From the NCBI GenBank assembly GCA_964028335.1, contig OZ034806.1:69998607-70062606 (forward strand): a DNA stretch of 64,000 nt. The letters run 5' to 3'. This DNA comes from Altica lythri. Its lineage: Eukaryota > Arthropoda > Insecta > Coleoptera > Chrysomelidae. Position numbers and translations under genes: made by a program. Positions 1-13,200 of this stretch are shown here, in pieces (position 1 is the first letter of the stretch; the number at the start of each line of letters is the position of its first letter). The notes beneath the pieces were generated by a model, which saw only the letters and a program-made list of their open reading frames with translations, ran no database searches and was not told the origin of the DNA.

Positions 1-19
1 GACATTCTGATATACTTAC

Positions 20-290
20 ATGTAAATTTTTGACCTAGGTACTTGTATACAATTTTTTAACATTTGACACTGCAAATATGAAAATTTTGACATTCACATA
101 CGTATTTATCAATTTTTGACATTTTTACATACGTACATATCAATTTTTGACATTTTCACACATGTATAATATATTAGTTATTGATACTACCATTTATATT
201 AATTTTGAGAGTTGACATACTTATATGCCACTTTTTCACATTTGACGACACAATTTTGACATTTGACACTATGAACATTTTAAAATTGAC
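20..290. repeat. degenerate short tandem repeat
   Basis: A loosely repeated unit of about 40 bp built around 'tttttgacatttt' followed by 'acatacgtac' recurs several times. There is no coding potential. The rest of 1-998 is AT-rich DNA in which I see no gene; it is the 3' flank of Sans. Confidence 0.5.
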
Positions 291-998
291 ATACCGGTAT
301 ATTCATATCCTCATATGTAAAAAAGTTTCTTGATCGTAAAATTCTCTATTAAATAGGTATCATTACTTTTTCCCTACAAAGTACTGTTCTCGTCTGGTTA
401 TCTCTTTCATTGTATGATATTATCCGGTTTTGATTTTTACAGGTTTGGGTTTCATATTGTCGTCGACCAGAACTTTCGAGCTAAAATACTTACTTATAAG
501 TGAATAAATTGATTATAAATGTAGACAGTAGTGATAACCATTAGATCGATACTGATATTGATACCTGAATATAAATATCATCATGATTTATACCTTTTTT
601 TAAACATGTTAGCTTTCATGCCGCGGCGCGGTTCAGTAAAATAATTGAAAAGAACAGTCGATACCTGCTGGGATAATATAGATCCTATTACGGTCCTGAG
701 CTTTAGTCAGTCCGCATGAACTTGGATTGAATATTACTTTTTAACGTTGTTTCTCCAGTAGTTAATGCGACAATATTTTAAAAATATAAAAAACTTTACT
801 TTAAACAAAAAAATTACAAAAGATTAAACATTTAGGGATCAAACGTCAAAGAACTACTTATTTAATGTCTATCAACTTATTGGGTATTAATCAATTTTTC
901 AATTATTTTTTATGGAATATATAAATCATTCATTTATTAATTTTACTTTCTATTATAAGTTAAGGAAATATAAATATTGTTATTTTAAAAATTTAAAA

Positions 999-1249
999 TT
1001 ATAACATTGTATCTTTGACTTCTCCTGGATTTTCCAGTGCTGATTTTCTCTCATTAACAGCAATTACAAGTTTTCTGTGCGATCCTATCGGTAGATTTAA
1101 ACTCTTGATATCATTTTCTTCTAAAAGCATTAATGTATCTAAATCAATTTTTTGTTCCAAAAATGTTGGCAAGTATTCACTTAAACCAAATGCTGTTAAA
1201 AATCTTTCTAAAGCACCATTTGGATTCTCGTCTTCACTTGAACCAGATT
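999..1249 (-). CDS. Sans: Sans exon 7 (SAM domain, stop)
   Basis: 251 nt, residues 383-465. Acceptor TTTTTACAG before AATCTGG. It codes an acidic linker (SSEDENPN), then the SAM core (motifs FLTAFGLSEYLP and DIKSLNLPIG), and ends KDTML then TAA at 999-1001. Confidence 0.95.
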
Positions 1250-4200
1250 CTGTAAAAAGAAATAACAGTGTTACTTAACCATCAAACTATCAACAATTAT
1301 AATTAAGTTCCAGGTACTATTTCATATTATCCTTTGTGGGAAAATCATTTTGGGTGAAAAATTGAAAAAAAAAAAAATCGGGTGAGGCTGTGCTGGGGCA
1401 CACAGCCGTTGGTTTTCACGTGAAACGTCTCTGTTAGCGATATCGATTGTCTGTTCATTCGTTACGTCCATTCCAATGGTAGAGGTGCTCGCGAGGTTGG
1501 CGGCAGCAGAAAAGTTCCTCGCGGCGTCGGCGTTTTCGTCGGCAGCGGCTTTGCGACGTTCACGAAACCATCTCGCTCGCTCGGTGCCGGACATTGGGGT
1601 AGCCGTGATTTATATTTCTGGCTGGCTCTTGCACGAGCTGAGGCCGACATAGCAAATATATTTTTTTATCACTTTCTGGTTATTTTTAATGTACATACTG
1701 TCCAAATTGCACTTATTTTTGTATGAATCAATCGGTTTCAATAATGTTGATAAACACACGAAAGAATCCCCTCGCTATCAAGTCGGAGTCACGAGTTACA
1801 CTGAATAGAAACGAGCGAGAGCGCCGGTTTCGCACAGTTAACGCAGTACACCTCCCTCGCCGCCCCGCTCGACCTAGACCCGGACTCAAGGTCATAACAG
1901 CGAGCTGACTATATAAGTGAAATATTTTTGTTTCTAGGACTAATAGTTTTGTAATTATTAAGGTACGATGATATTGACCTTTTAGTTACGGTCCACTTTT
2001 TGAACCTGGAACACCGTATGTTTCGGTGCGATTTTAAAGACGTTTCACGTCAAAAACAAACTTTCACAGATGTGGTACACAGCTAGATCGATTTTTTGCC
2101 CCAATGTACAGCTTTATTTCAAATTTTAACGAAATCGTTAGAGCCGTTTTCGAAAACACAAAACTTATATATACAGGGTGGGTAAAGCGGAACTAGCGCA
2201 CTTAATAATGTTCTCCAGTGTTGACATTTTTCCTAAAAGTATCTCTTTCTATTGCGCGTTAATAAGAGAAAGATTAGTAAGTTTTTCTAAGTTAAACATG
2301 TCAACTAGCATACAGTCGAACCTCGCATTGGTTCCACTTGCATTTACGTCACTGACAGACAATTGGGCCTCGAGGTATAGTAGAGATTATGCTTGAAATC
2401 AAGCAGACGTTGATTTTTATTATAAAATTTTGTGTTTTATCAAGTTAGCAGTTATAAAAAGACACGGATATATATTTACCTGATAATTCATCATCTGTTA
2501 TTTGCCTCATTCCATAACTTTCTCCTGAACCAATAGAGCTTTCTTCATGGTTACCATAAAATTTACCAAATGTGTTGTTAATACTTTTTCTGTAATCAAC
2601 AAATAATCAGCATTTAGAAAAAAAAATTTTTTTTTAACATGAACTTATTCATATACCTGATAACTATACTTCCCATTCCTGGTCTTATAAATATACTTGC
2701 TGGTTCCTGTTGTATTGTATTATCTGAATTGTTCTTCATTTCTTGTAGAAAATCAGGTTGTGATTTGGATCTTGTCAATCTACCAGGAGGTGGTGCAGTT
2801 TGATTGCTAGTATTAATAAATTCAGCTTCGTTGAAGATACCATCAAGACGTCCTCTTTCTTTTAAATTTAAAGCTTCTAAGGTGCCTCCATATAATACTT
2901 CAGAATCTCGACGAATTCCTTTTAAAGAGTTCACTGTTAATTTACCATCCTCCATTCCGCTAACCTATGCAATGATTTAAAATGTAAAATAGAATATTTT
3001 TTTTATATTATACATGGTGGGGATAGGAACTAACAAAGAAGTTTAGTTTCAGCACACACCGCCAGAGCATCTATGGCTGTTCTTCGCCGCCTGTTTCCTA
3101 ATCATCTAATTTCCCGGTTTGGTGATATTTTATGGCCTCCCCGGTCACCTGAGTTATCTATCTGTGGTTTTGTCTTGTGAGAATACCCGAAGCAACGTAC
3201 TTTAGATGAATTGAAGGAAGTAATTCGTCACGAAGTTAGCCTAATTAATAGAGACCTACTGAAAAGATTGGAGGCAAATTTTCGAGAACAATTTCAACAG
3301 TGCGTCAATGAAAAGGGTCATCACATGCTAGATATTATCATCACATGCCTATATTGATGCAAGGAAAACGACGCATAACAGAGAGTCTCGTTCCCCACTT
3401 AATAATCGTGGCGCAAAACAATAAAATAAATATCTACCAATAGTCAGGTGGATTTCGGAAACTAAAACGATCGTTACAATGTGGCGTCAGTGCCAAAAGA
3501 GCATTTGCTCACCCCTCTCCAATTTTCCAGATCTAGATGAGCTACCAATAGATTTTCTTTAAAGTTTTATTATTATTTTAAAAACACTTGGTTCCTATGC
3601 CCCACCCAACTTATGTTAATATTAATGAGGTTTACTTTAAATTCATCATCGTTTTGTCCTAATCTGTTATTCTTATTTGCCAATATTCTTCTATGTACAC
3701 TACTTAAGTTTCCTCTACCCTTAACTGTTCCCCCACTAACAATGGCACTATATGTATTTCTTCTTTCTGATTGAGTATCGTTTAGTAAATTAGACATTGA
3801 ACCTCCTATAATTTTAGATCTTATTGTTGACATCATTGACGGTTTTGTATCTTTATTTTTTCTCCTTTCTAATTTTTTATTCGTCTGTTCCTGTTTTGCC
3901 ATTCTTCTTGTAAAATGCTGAAAAATATATAAAAGTATAAAATAAAATTTGGAAAGTAGAAACTTACATCAACTCTTTTTTTGGCTTCCTGTTTGGCTTT
4001 ATCTTGTAATGTTTTGGCCTTTTTCTTATCAGTAGCTTCGAGCTTTGCATGAACACCATCTAAGAATCTCAGTATGTCGTCTCTGCTGTTTATTCCAGCG
4101 AGTTCTTGTGGTGTCCGACCGTCTATATCTGTTGCGTATATATTTGCACCAAAATTTACTAAAAATGTCACTATATGTTTGTGTCCTTGAGCTGCAGCTA

Positions 4201-7200
4201 AATGTAAAGCTGTATTACCAAATAAATCTGCTTTATCAGGATCTCCGCTATGTGAAAATACAAAATTATTAGATTATACTAGTTTAACCAATTTACTTTT
4301 TTTTTAAATAAAATTCGTAAGAACATACGTAAATGGCTTGTATTTAATCTTCCTATTTGTTAATGAGTTAAAATTCACAGTAACCGAAGATTTCTTAATG
4401 GAGAGAAAGTATACTACAATAAACACAAAACCCCCGAGTATTGAATTATGACTAATTGTGAAATGAATTTACCGAAAACTCCAGGAGTTGATATAAACAG
4501 TACGTATCCTAGGCACCAGGTACTCCGGAGATCATTTTCGATGCCATATTCGTTTTCAGCGAGTCCAAAAACCCACGAGTATCGAGTTTTACCTCATTTT
4601 GTAATGAATTTACCGAAAACTCCAGAAGACGATTAATCGGTACGTATTCTAGGGACCAGGTACTCCGGAAATCATTTTCGATGCCATATTCGTTTTCAGC
4701 GAGTCCAAAAACCCACTAGTATAGAGTTTTGACTAATTGTGTAATGAATTTACCGAAAACTCCATAAGACGACGTAGTCAGTAGGTATACTAGTGACCAA
4801 GTACTCCGAAGATCATTTACGATGTCATATTCGTTATCAGTGAGCCCAAAAACCTCGAGTATTGAGTTTTGACTAAACTTGAAAACTCCAGGAGACGAGA
4901 TAAACAGTAGGTATCCTGTTCACCAGGTATTCCAGAGTTTGTAGGAAAGTTGTGGAATGCTGCCTTCAACATTTCAGGAACCTTCTATTTCACTGGATGC
5001 TGGAAATCGATAAGCAAATAGGTGGTCCTGGATACGTACTGAAAATTGATTAAAGTGCTTTCGGGAAATAAAAGTATCATCGAGGACGTCTGCAAAGGAC
5101 ACGGTGGGTCGTTGGAGGAATATAACGACAAACGAAGAGAATTTTTCTTAAGTTTGTTGAGTGCATTGACCAACCTCTGTGAAGGTCGTGAAAAGGTTCG
5201 GATTTATGGACTGCCCGCAGTTTCCAGCTAATTTCCCAAATTATTATTTTATCTAAAACTATTATTTCGAAACATATAGTTTTTATATATGTAAAAAATC
5301 AATTATTCGCTGCATAATTTTCATTACTTTATCTCATTTCATGTTCAACAGGTTATTATAATCAATCATTGATAAGATTACTCATTGATTTTATACTAGG
5401 AAAACAAATATAAGCCATACTAAGCAACTTATTCTTAACAAATATGCATTTTTATCTTACAAAGATTATGCGAATTTTAATAAAAAAAAATATTTATCGG
5501 GTCCAAAAAAAATTTCCCTTACCCTCTTCCGCATAATAATCTTAAGGCGTCTAAATTTCCATAAAAAGCAGCATATAATGTTGGTGTCATTCTCTGTTCA
5601 TCTCTTACATTACAATCTCTTTTTGTGGTTTCTTTTAACACTTCGATTAAGCCATCTTTTGCAGCTCTGTAAAAAACAAGTTTTTTAACTATTTTGTTAA
5701 TGAATTTTATAAAGTATATAAACTCCCCGTCATAATTAGCGCATCACTTAAAAATTCATTAAACTTTCACTACCAATATCTTTTCAACCACTGGTCGGAT
5801 TTCAATTTTTAAAACAGTCTGTGGATGGTAGAGGCTAATAAGAACCACAGAGCATTATAGACTCATGTATCCTGGATTTATCCAGAGATATTTAACTTTT
5901 TAACATTTCTTGCATATTAAACATTGCCAATGAATATCTTCCCAACCACTATTCGGATTTTAATTTTTTTTAGAGCAGTATGTAGTGCCATTTGCGCCAT
6001 TTATTGGCGTCAATTTTTATTAGTGCATGGTGATGCCAGCTATTGTTCAGGATTACCGCATCCTCCAAGAAGTCCCAACCTCAAACCGGTAGAGCATGTT
6101 TGGGACATTCTTGGAAGATGGGTGAAAGGACGCTCCAGCAAATCTCATAGAACTTAAGAATGCACTATATGAGGAATGGTAAAATATCCCTTTCAAATTT
6201 CATAGAGAAAAGGACATATTTCTTAAATAAAAATTTAATTTCTTGGAAGTTAAAAAAAAGGTAGAAAAAAGAATCAATAATGGGTTACACTTCCGGATGA
6301 CAGCAATTCATTCGGTTGGGCATGGACTCAATTATGGTTTTGAGTTCTAAAGGGTCTTCACTTATTAGAACCACATCGTCTACAAATTGTAGGTGGTAAA
6401 GATATTTGCCGTCAATTCTGATTCCTTTTCCTTCCCAATTTAGTCTTTTGAACATGTCTCCTAACGCCAGCGTATATAATTTTTGCGAGATGATATCACC
6501 TTTTACTTTTATCTCATCTGTTTTCAGGTCCTTATCTAATTTAACTATCATTACTGATATTTCGTACATAGACTCGAGGAGTCCTGTATATCTTGAGTCT
6601 GTCCTGGAGTTATCTAAGGATTGCATAATTGCCCAATGTTCCACTGAGTCGAAAGCTTTCTTGTAATCGATAAATGCTAAATAAAATTTTTGTTAACAAA
6701 GGATATTGTTAAAGTTATACATGAAATCACATTTTCTTTTAAGAAATGTACACAGTCGAGCTTTTTTTTTTTTAAAGGTAGTCCATGGGATTGCATCGCA
6801 GCTAGTACAGCTTATTGTGCACCCTCATTCACAGGTCCTCATTCTTCGTCAAATCCCAGGTTCTTAATGAACCAAGAGATTCTTTTGACTATGGTTGCTC
6901 GTTCTTCCCTTTGATCTCCAGTCGGTAGGACAAGGGATCTCACACGCAGACCTTGCAGGGCTGGGCACATGAATATCACGTGGAAGGCTGTTTCCTCCTC
7001 CTCACCGCATTTTCTACATAGGAGGTTTTCAACTTGAATTCCCATCTTATGTAGGTGTCCGCGAAATACCCAGTGGCCGCTGATGAAGCCAACCACTTTC
7101 CGCAGGGTCTTCCTCCTCAGCCCAAGGGCATCTGCCGCTATAGCACCAGTAGGTGTCTGCAGCATTCTCTTTGACTGTATTTTACCTTCTGTTCTTTCCC

Positions 7201-10200
7201 AGCTTTTTCGATGTTCTATGCCCATCCACTGGCGAACAGCTCTTCGTGCTGTGTTGTAAGCAATACCACACGTCGGCTCTGGGCCAATGAGCGGGCTTTC
7301 AGCTCCTTTGTTTGCCCACTTGTCTGCTCCCTCATTGCCAGCGATACCTTTGTGCCCCGGAACCCAACTAAGGATAACCTTGTTGTACTCTTCCAGGGTT
7401 TTCATGGCCTGATGACAGTCCCATACTGCTTTAGAGGTAAAGTCAAAACTGTCAAATGCCATTAGCGCTGCTCTACTATCCGAGTTTATGTATATGGTGT
7501 GGTCTGTCATACCACGCTCCAAACACACTCTTGCACACTCTGATAGGGCAACAACTTCAGCCTGGAAAACAGTAGCCAGCTTACTCAGGCTTACGCAAAA
7601 CTGCGCCTTGGGTCTGACTCCATATATTCCCGCCCCAGTGCCTGTTGGCTTCTTCGAGCCATCCGTATACCAAGTGATCCCCCTTTTCATATATTCAGGT
7701 TCACCTTTCTCCCAGGCAGCCCTGTCAATAATATTGACATTGTATGGCTTTTCTAGATCTGTGATCTTCACCATCCTGTCTGGTAGCATTTCCAAGGTGT
7801 CCATCTGTACAGTGTCCACAATCCTTGTATGCCCACTGGCGGCGTTATACTTCCAGTTGCCACTGCAACCCATTCTGTAGGCTGCCATCCTTGCCTCCCC
7901 TTTCACAATAATGTCGAGAGGTGGGAGGTTTAGCACTACTTCCAGGGTTGCAGTTGGAGTACCTCTCATGGCTCCTGTGATGCCAAGACACGCTACTCGC
8001 TGGATCTTTTGTAGTCTCTTTACAGCGGTAGTTTGCATCACCTTGGTCCACCAGACTATCGAGCCATACACCATCATCGGTCTTGCAACCCTAGTGTATA
8101 GTCAGTTAGTCATTTGTGGGCTCAGACCCCATGTCTTCCCAACGGCCCGTCTCATCATCATAAGTGTGGTCTGAGAGCGTTGCGTTATATGTGCCAAATG
8201 GCTGTTCCTGGTGAACTTATCGTCTAGTCTTATTCCTAGGTACTTGAACTCTCTCTTAACCTGGATCTGGTTACCGAAGAGAGTTGGTACCCTAGCGATA
8301 TCAAAATTTCTCTTCCTTGTAAATGGTACCATTACAGTCTTCATTGGATTGACCCTCAGACCCTCCTGGTTACACCACCTTTCCACTATGAACAATGCCC
8401 TCTGCACGTGTTCATAAATTTTCCTCTTATTAGGACAACAATGTCGTCAGCATATCCTTGAGCGTACATTCCCTGTGCATTGAGCTCAGAAAGGAGGTCA
8501 TCAACCACTAGATTCCACAGATTCGGTGACAGGACGCCACCCTGTGGACACCCTCTTTGTGCCTTGACCTCCTTTACCGTTCCACACAGAGATGCTTGCG
8601 CTCTCCTACTTTCGAGCATGTTGCCTATCCACCTCACCACAGTGTTTTCCATATTCCTTGATACCAGCTTTGACACAATAGAGCGAGTACTAGTGTTGTC
8701 GAAAGCTCCTTCTATATCAAGAAAAGCAACCACCGCTATTTCCCTATTTGAGATAGCATCTTCAATCTTGCAAACCAGCGCATGCAGGGCTGTTTCGCAT
8801 GACTTTCCTTTCTGATAGGCATGTTGGTTCGGATGCAAAGGACGGCTTAAAAGGACCCTGTCGAGCTTGGTTCAGTATTTGATATACTGGAATTTTAATT
8901 ATTTCCTATAATTAGTGATACATTGATTTTATTTTTTTATTTCAATTTGATGTATCATATTTATTAATACAGATAAGATAATATTGAATATATAAATTCT
9001 AATCTTATCGCTAAAACGTCGAATGACAAGGTATTAACACTAAATAATAATTTAAGATGAGGATATTAATTATCCAAAATGAAAACTTAATCTTTAATCA
9101 GTTCATGTATAGGTAAATCTCAAGTACTTAAAATGTTTTTATAACCAATGATGCAGATTTTATAATGTATTTCTATGATTATTAATATCTATACTTAATT
9201 TTTTTTGTTCGTTTGATCTTATTTTAACTTATCTACATGATAGTATAGATATTCTATTAAATGTTTACAATCTAAGCTTCATTTTATTGAAAATGACGTA
9301 TTTGTAATTATTATGTCCAAGTATGTTATCTTTTGTATTAGAATAGTAGCTGGAACTAGAACTGAAAAATTGGATAAGACCCACTGTGCATCATCTCGTG
9401 AGTGGGTATATCGCCCAAATGGATCTTCTGATTTCAGAAAAAGCAGAGCAGTCAAACAGGATATGCTCTACTGTTTCCTCTTCTTTTTCGCAACTTTTGC
9501 ATAGTAGCAATTCTGCTAATTTCATCCTAAAGAGATATTGTCCTAATTGGCAATGACCTGTTAAGATTCCCACAGCTGTTCGGAGATTTTGTCTGGTCAT
9601 TTTCTTGCTGTTTCCTCACCAGGATGAGGTAATAAGTCTCTGGCCAGTCTAGAGTTCAATCTATGTGATTTTAACTGCGCCACCTTACGGTGGCATTATT
9701 TTACTCAATTTGGAGAGAATCTGGATCTGCAAAATTGGACGCTCTCCCGAATCGAATGCAAAAAGTTGCATATTAATTTATTTGTGTGTCGAAAATTGGT
9801 AGATTTAGAGCTTTTAGTGCTTCAGTGCCTTGCCTAACTGACCTAAATTTGACCTTCAATATCTCGGCAACCAGTAAGCCGAATGTATGTTTTTTTTAAA
9901 ACTCGTAAAGTTATTTAAATTGTTTAGAAGCCTAAAAAGTTAAAAAAAATCTAGGCTCTTATACGGGACCGATTTTAATTTTACAAAAAGCGTTTAAAAG
10001 TTTGAGCCTTCCTTTATATGTAAAAAAAAAAATGTGAGCCGTCACGGGACGCCTGGCAGATGTGAAACATCGACATTAACCCGTGCCTAAATCATAAGAC
10101 ATTTCCAATTTAAATAACATGGCATTTTTGCACTTTTTGTCGTTAATTTTTTTTACTGAAACAAATGTAGCTAAAAATAATTAAATATCTATTTCTTGTA

Positions 10201-13200
10201 GGAAATTTGCAATAAATTTGTCATCAGAGTTAAATTCACGATTTTTTTTGTAATTTTCACCATAATTTTTATTTATATCAAACTAAATACATATATATAG
10301 GTAATAAAATTAACAAATACAAAATTTGGATACAAAATAAAGTATATTATCGCTTATAAATAATAGTATCACAATGGTATCACAATATTTATTGTACGTT
10401 TTCTCAGATTGCTCACAGATGTCGTTAGATTACAGAACGAAAATAAATTTAAAACGTGATTTCGTTTAGCTTTTTATTTAATTGCCTTAAATTCAATAAT
10501 CTTAAAAAAGGAAATTATTAAAACACAAATTTATATAGAAGTACGTTACTATATTAATATAATTGTAGTTACTTCATAATTTTAGTACAAACAAAAAGCG
10601 ATAGTAAATAAAAAATAGGAAAATGATGAATTTAACTATGAATACAACTTTATCGTTGAATAACTTTTAAACGGTATTTAAATGGGAAATGTATTATGAT
10701 TTAGGCACGGGTTAATGTGAATATTAAGGGCTGGTTTGGGTCTGATAATTTTTGTTAGGTTATAATCTAAAAATTTGATGGGTGTTTGGAGAACAAAACC
10801 AAATTTGGGAAATAACGGACACCCTAATGTATATAGAGTAGGTAGGTACTCACTCATTTTTATTCAATATTTTTTCATCACTTTCTTTATTAACACTTTG
10901 TTTATTCATATTTAAAACAAACACTTTATACACAAATTTTACAGGGACTATTCACCAACAATCTATTTTGATTAACAAGCTGTCAATTTTACAGGTCAGC
11001 AAAATATGTAGGTACCTATATTATGTTGCCTATACAAACAAACATTTTTATATATATAGAATAGATAGTAGGCGGAATCGAGTTAGGTTTTTATGAAACA
11101 ATTCATACCCTGTCCCGACAAATTTTTGAATCGATGAGCTTCTTCCCCCTATTGTTGGCGCGCCACTGTCGGCGTCGCTCAAAACATGAGACCAATTTCA
11201 TATAAGGTATCAGTACATCTCTTTATTATATATTATCGATGCGTTAGGTTTTTTACGTCATACGAATTATACGTCACCGTCGCCACGCGAGAAATCTGAT
11301 TCACGTGCGGCTATAGATGTTTCACATCAAAAACAGGTGTTGTCATAATTGGCAATGACCTGTTAAGATTCTCACAGCTGTTAGGAGATTTTGTCTGGTT
11401 AATACCTTACATTTTTTTGCTCTTTCCTTACCAGGATGAGGTAATAACTCTCTGGTTAGTCTACAGTTCAATTTATGTGATTTTAACTGCGCCACCTTGC
11501 GCTGGCGTTATTTTACTCTATTTGGAGAGAATCTGGATCTGGATCTCGAAAACTGGACGCTCTCCCGAATCGAATGCAAAAAGTTGCATATTGATTTATT
11601 TGCGTGTCGAAAGTTGGTAGATTTAGAGCTTTTAGTGCTTCAGTGCCTTGCCTAACTGACCTAACTTTGACCTTCAATATCTCGGCATCCAGTATGCCGA
11701 ATGTATCTTTTTTTTGAAGTGATAACTTCTTGTGGGAGAGTAAACTGATTTGTAACGTAACGCGCGTTACAGTGCCACTATATCTAGTAGGCAGGTTACT
11801 CCTCTTTCACTTTAACTCACAGCGCTAGCCTCTACTCAGTGTTCAGTATGCGATAGACATAATGTTGACAGTGAGAGTATAATTTTAATCACCGAAACTG
11901 TCTTAAAAGTGATTGTAAAAAAACGAAAGGTTAATTTAATAATATAATATAATTCGATTTATCAATACACAAGAAGGTTCTGCGTTACTTAATGAAAATT
12001 ATTATAAAATTCGTTTAATTTTAACCGGAGATTTTAAATTACCAAGAAAAACTGAGAAATTAAGGAAAATACGGAAATTTGGCAACACTGCTCAAAAAAA
12101 TTCATTAAACATTGACGTATTGTCAAGAAATCCGAAAATCAGGAAATCTGACTACATTGTTTAAAAGAAATCAACAAATTAATTTTTTTTTTAAGAAATC
12201 CTTAAAATTAGGACAAATAAGGAAATTTGGCAATTCTGTTCAAAGAAATTCATTCTAGGTCTAAATAACTGAGTTTAAATTTAAAATTTTTTCAAACTAA
12301 CAAATATCAATTTTGATTTGTTTTTATAAGTTTAATTTTGTTATATTAATATCGAATTTTATTTCCAGGTTTCCACATAGATGTGAAAAGTGTTTTTTAA
12401 TGCGAGTTTCGAAATTATTGCAATACGACTTGCAATCCGGTAAAAATTTATTCAAAATAAAAACCGTGAAGTAAATTCAGTGCGTTTAATAAATCGAATT
12501 TATCGTATAAAAAGTAAATCGCGCGATAATTATAATTTTGATAACGATAAAATAATAATTATACCAATTTCTTCAAAATACCTTAAAAAAGATATACTCG
12601 ATATTTATATGATTCCAATTTAATATTTGGATTTATACATTTATTGGGTATATCTGGACTTTGGTGTAGGGGAAATTTGGGTAATTATTCTACAATAAAA
12701 TTCGTACAAAACGCGAGTAAACGTGAACCGGGAAAATTCGGGAAATTTTTCTTATAAATTATATAAATTTCCTTACAATACAATAAAGAACAGGTATACT
12801 CGATATTTATATGTATCCAATTAAGTATTTGGATTTATAGATTTATTGGGTATATTTAGACTTTGGCGTAGGGGGAATTTGGGTAATTATTCTTGAAGTA
12901 AATTCGTACGAAACGATAATGAACGTTAACCGGAAAAATTCGGGAAATCTTTCATTTTCATAATCCGGAAAATCGCGAGGATAATTATACCAATTTTCTC
13001 AGGATACAATAAGGACAGGTATAGTCGATATTTATATGAAACCAATAAGTTATTTGGAATTCATATATTTATTAGCTATATCTGGACGAGGCTGTGGGAT
13101 ACGCTTTTATATGATTTTTTTTTAAATCTATACGTTATCTATTTGTTATACGATTTTTTAAAAATCGTATAACTGTGTAGGAGAAATTTGGGAAATTATT

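Noticed and set aside
1015..1278. 87-codon plus-strand open frame
   Set aside because: Antisense shadow of the Sans SAM-domain exon.
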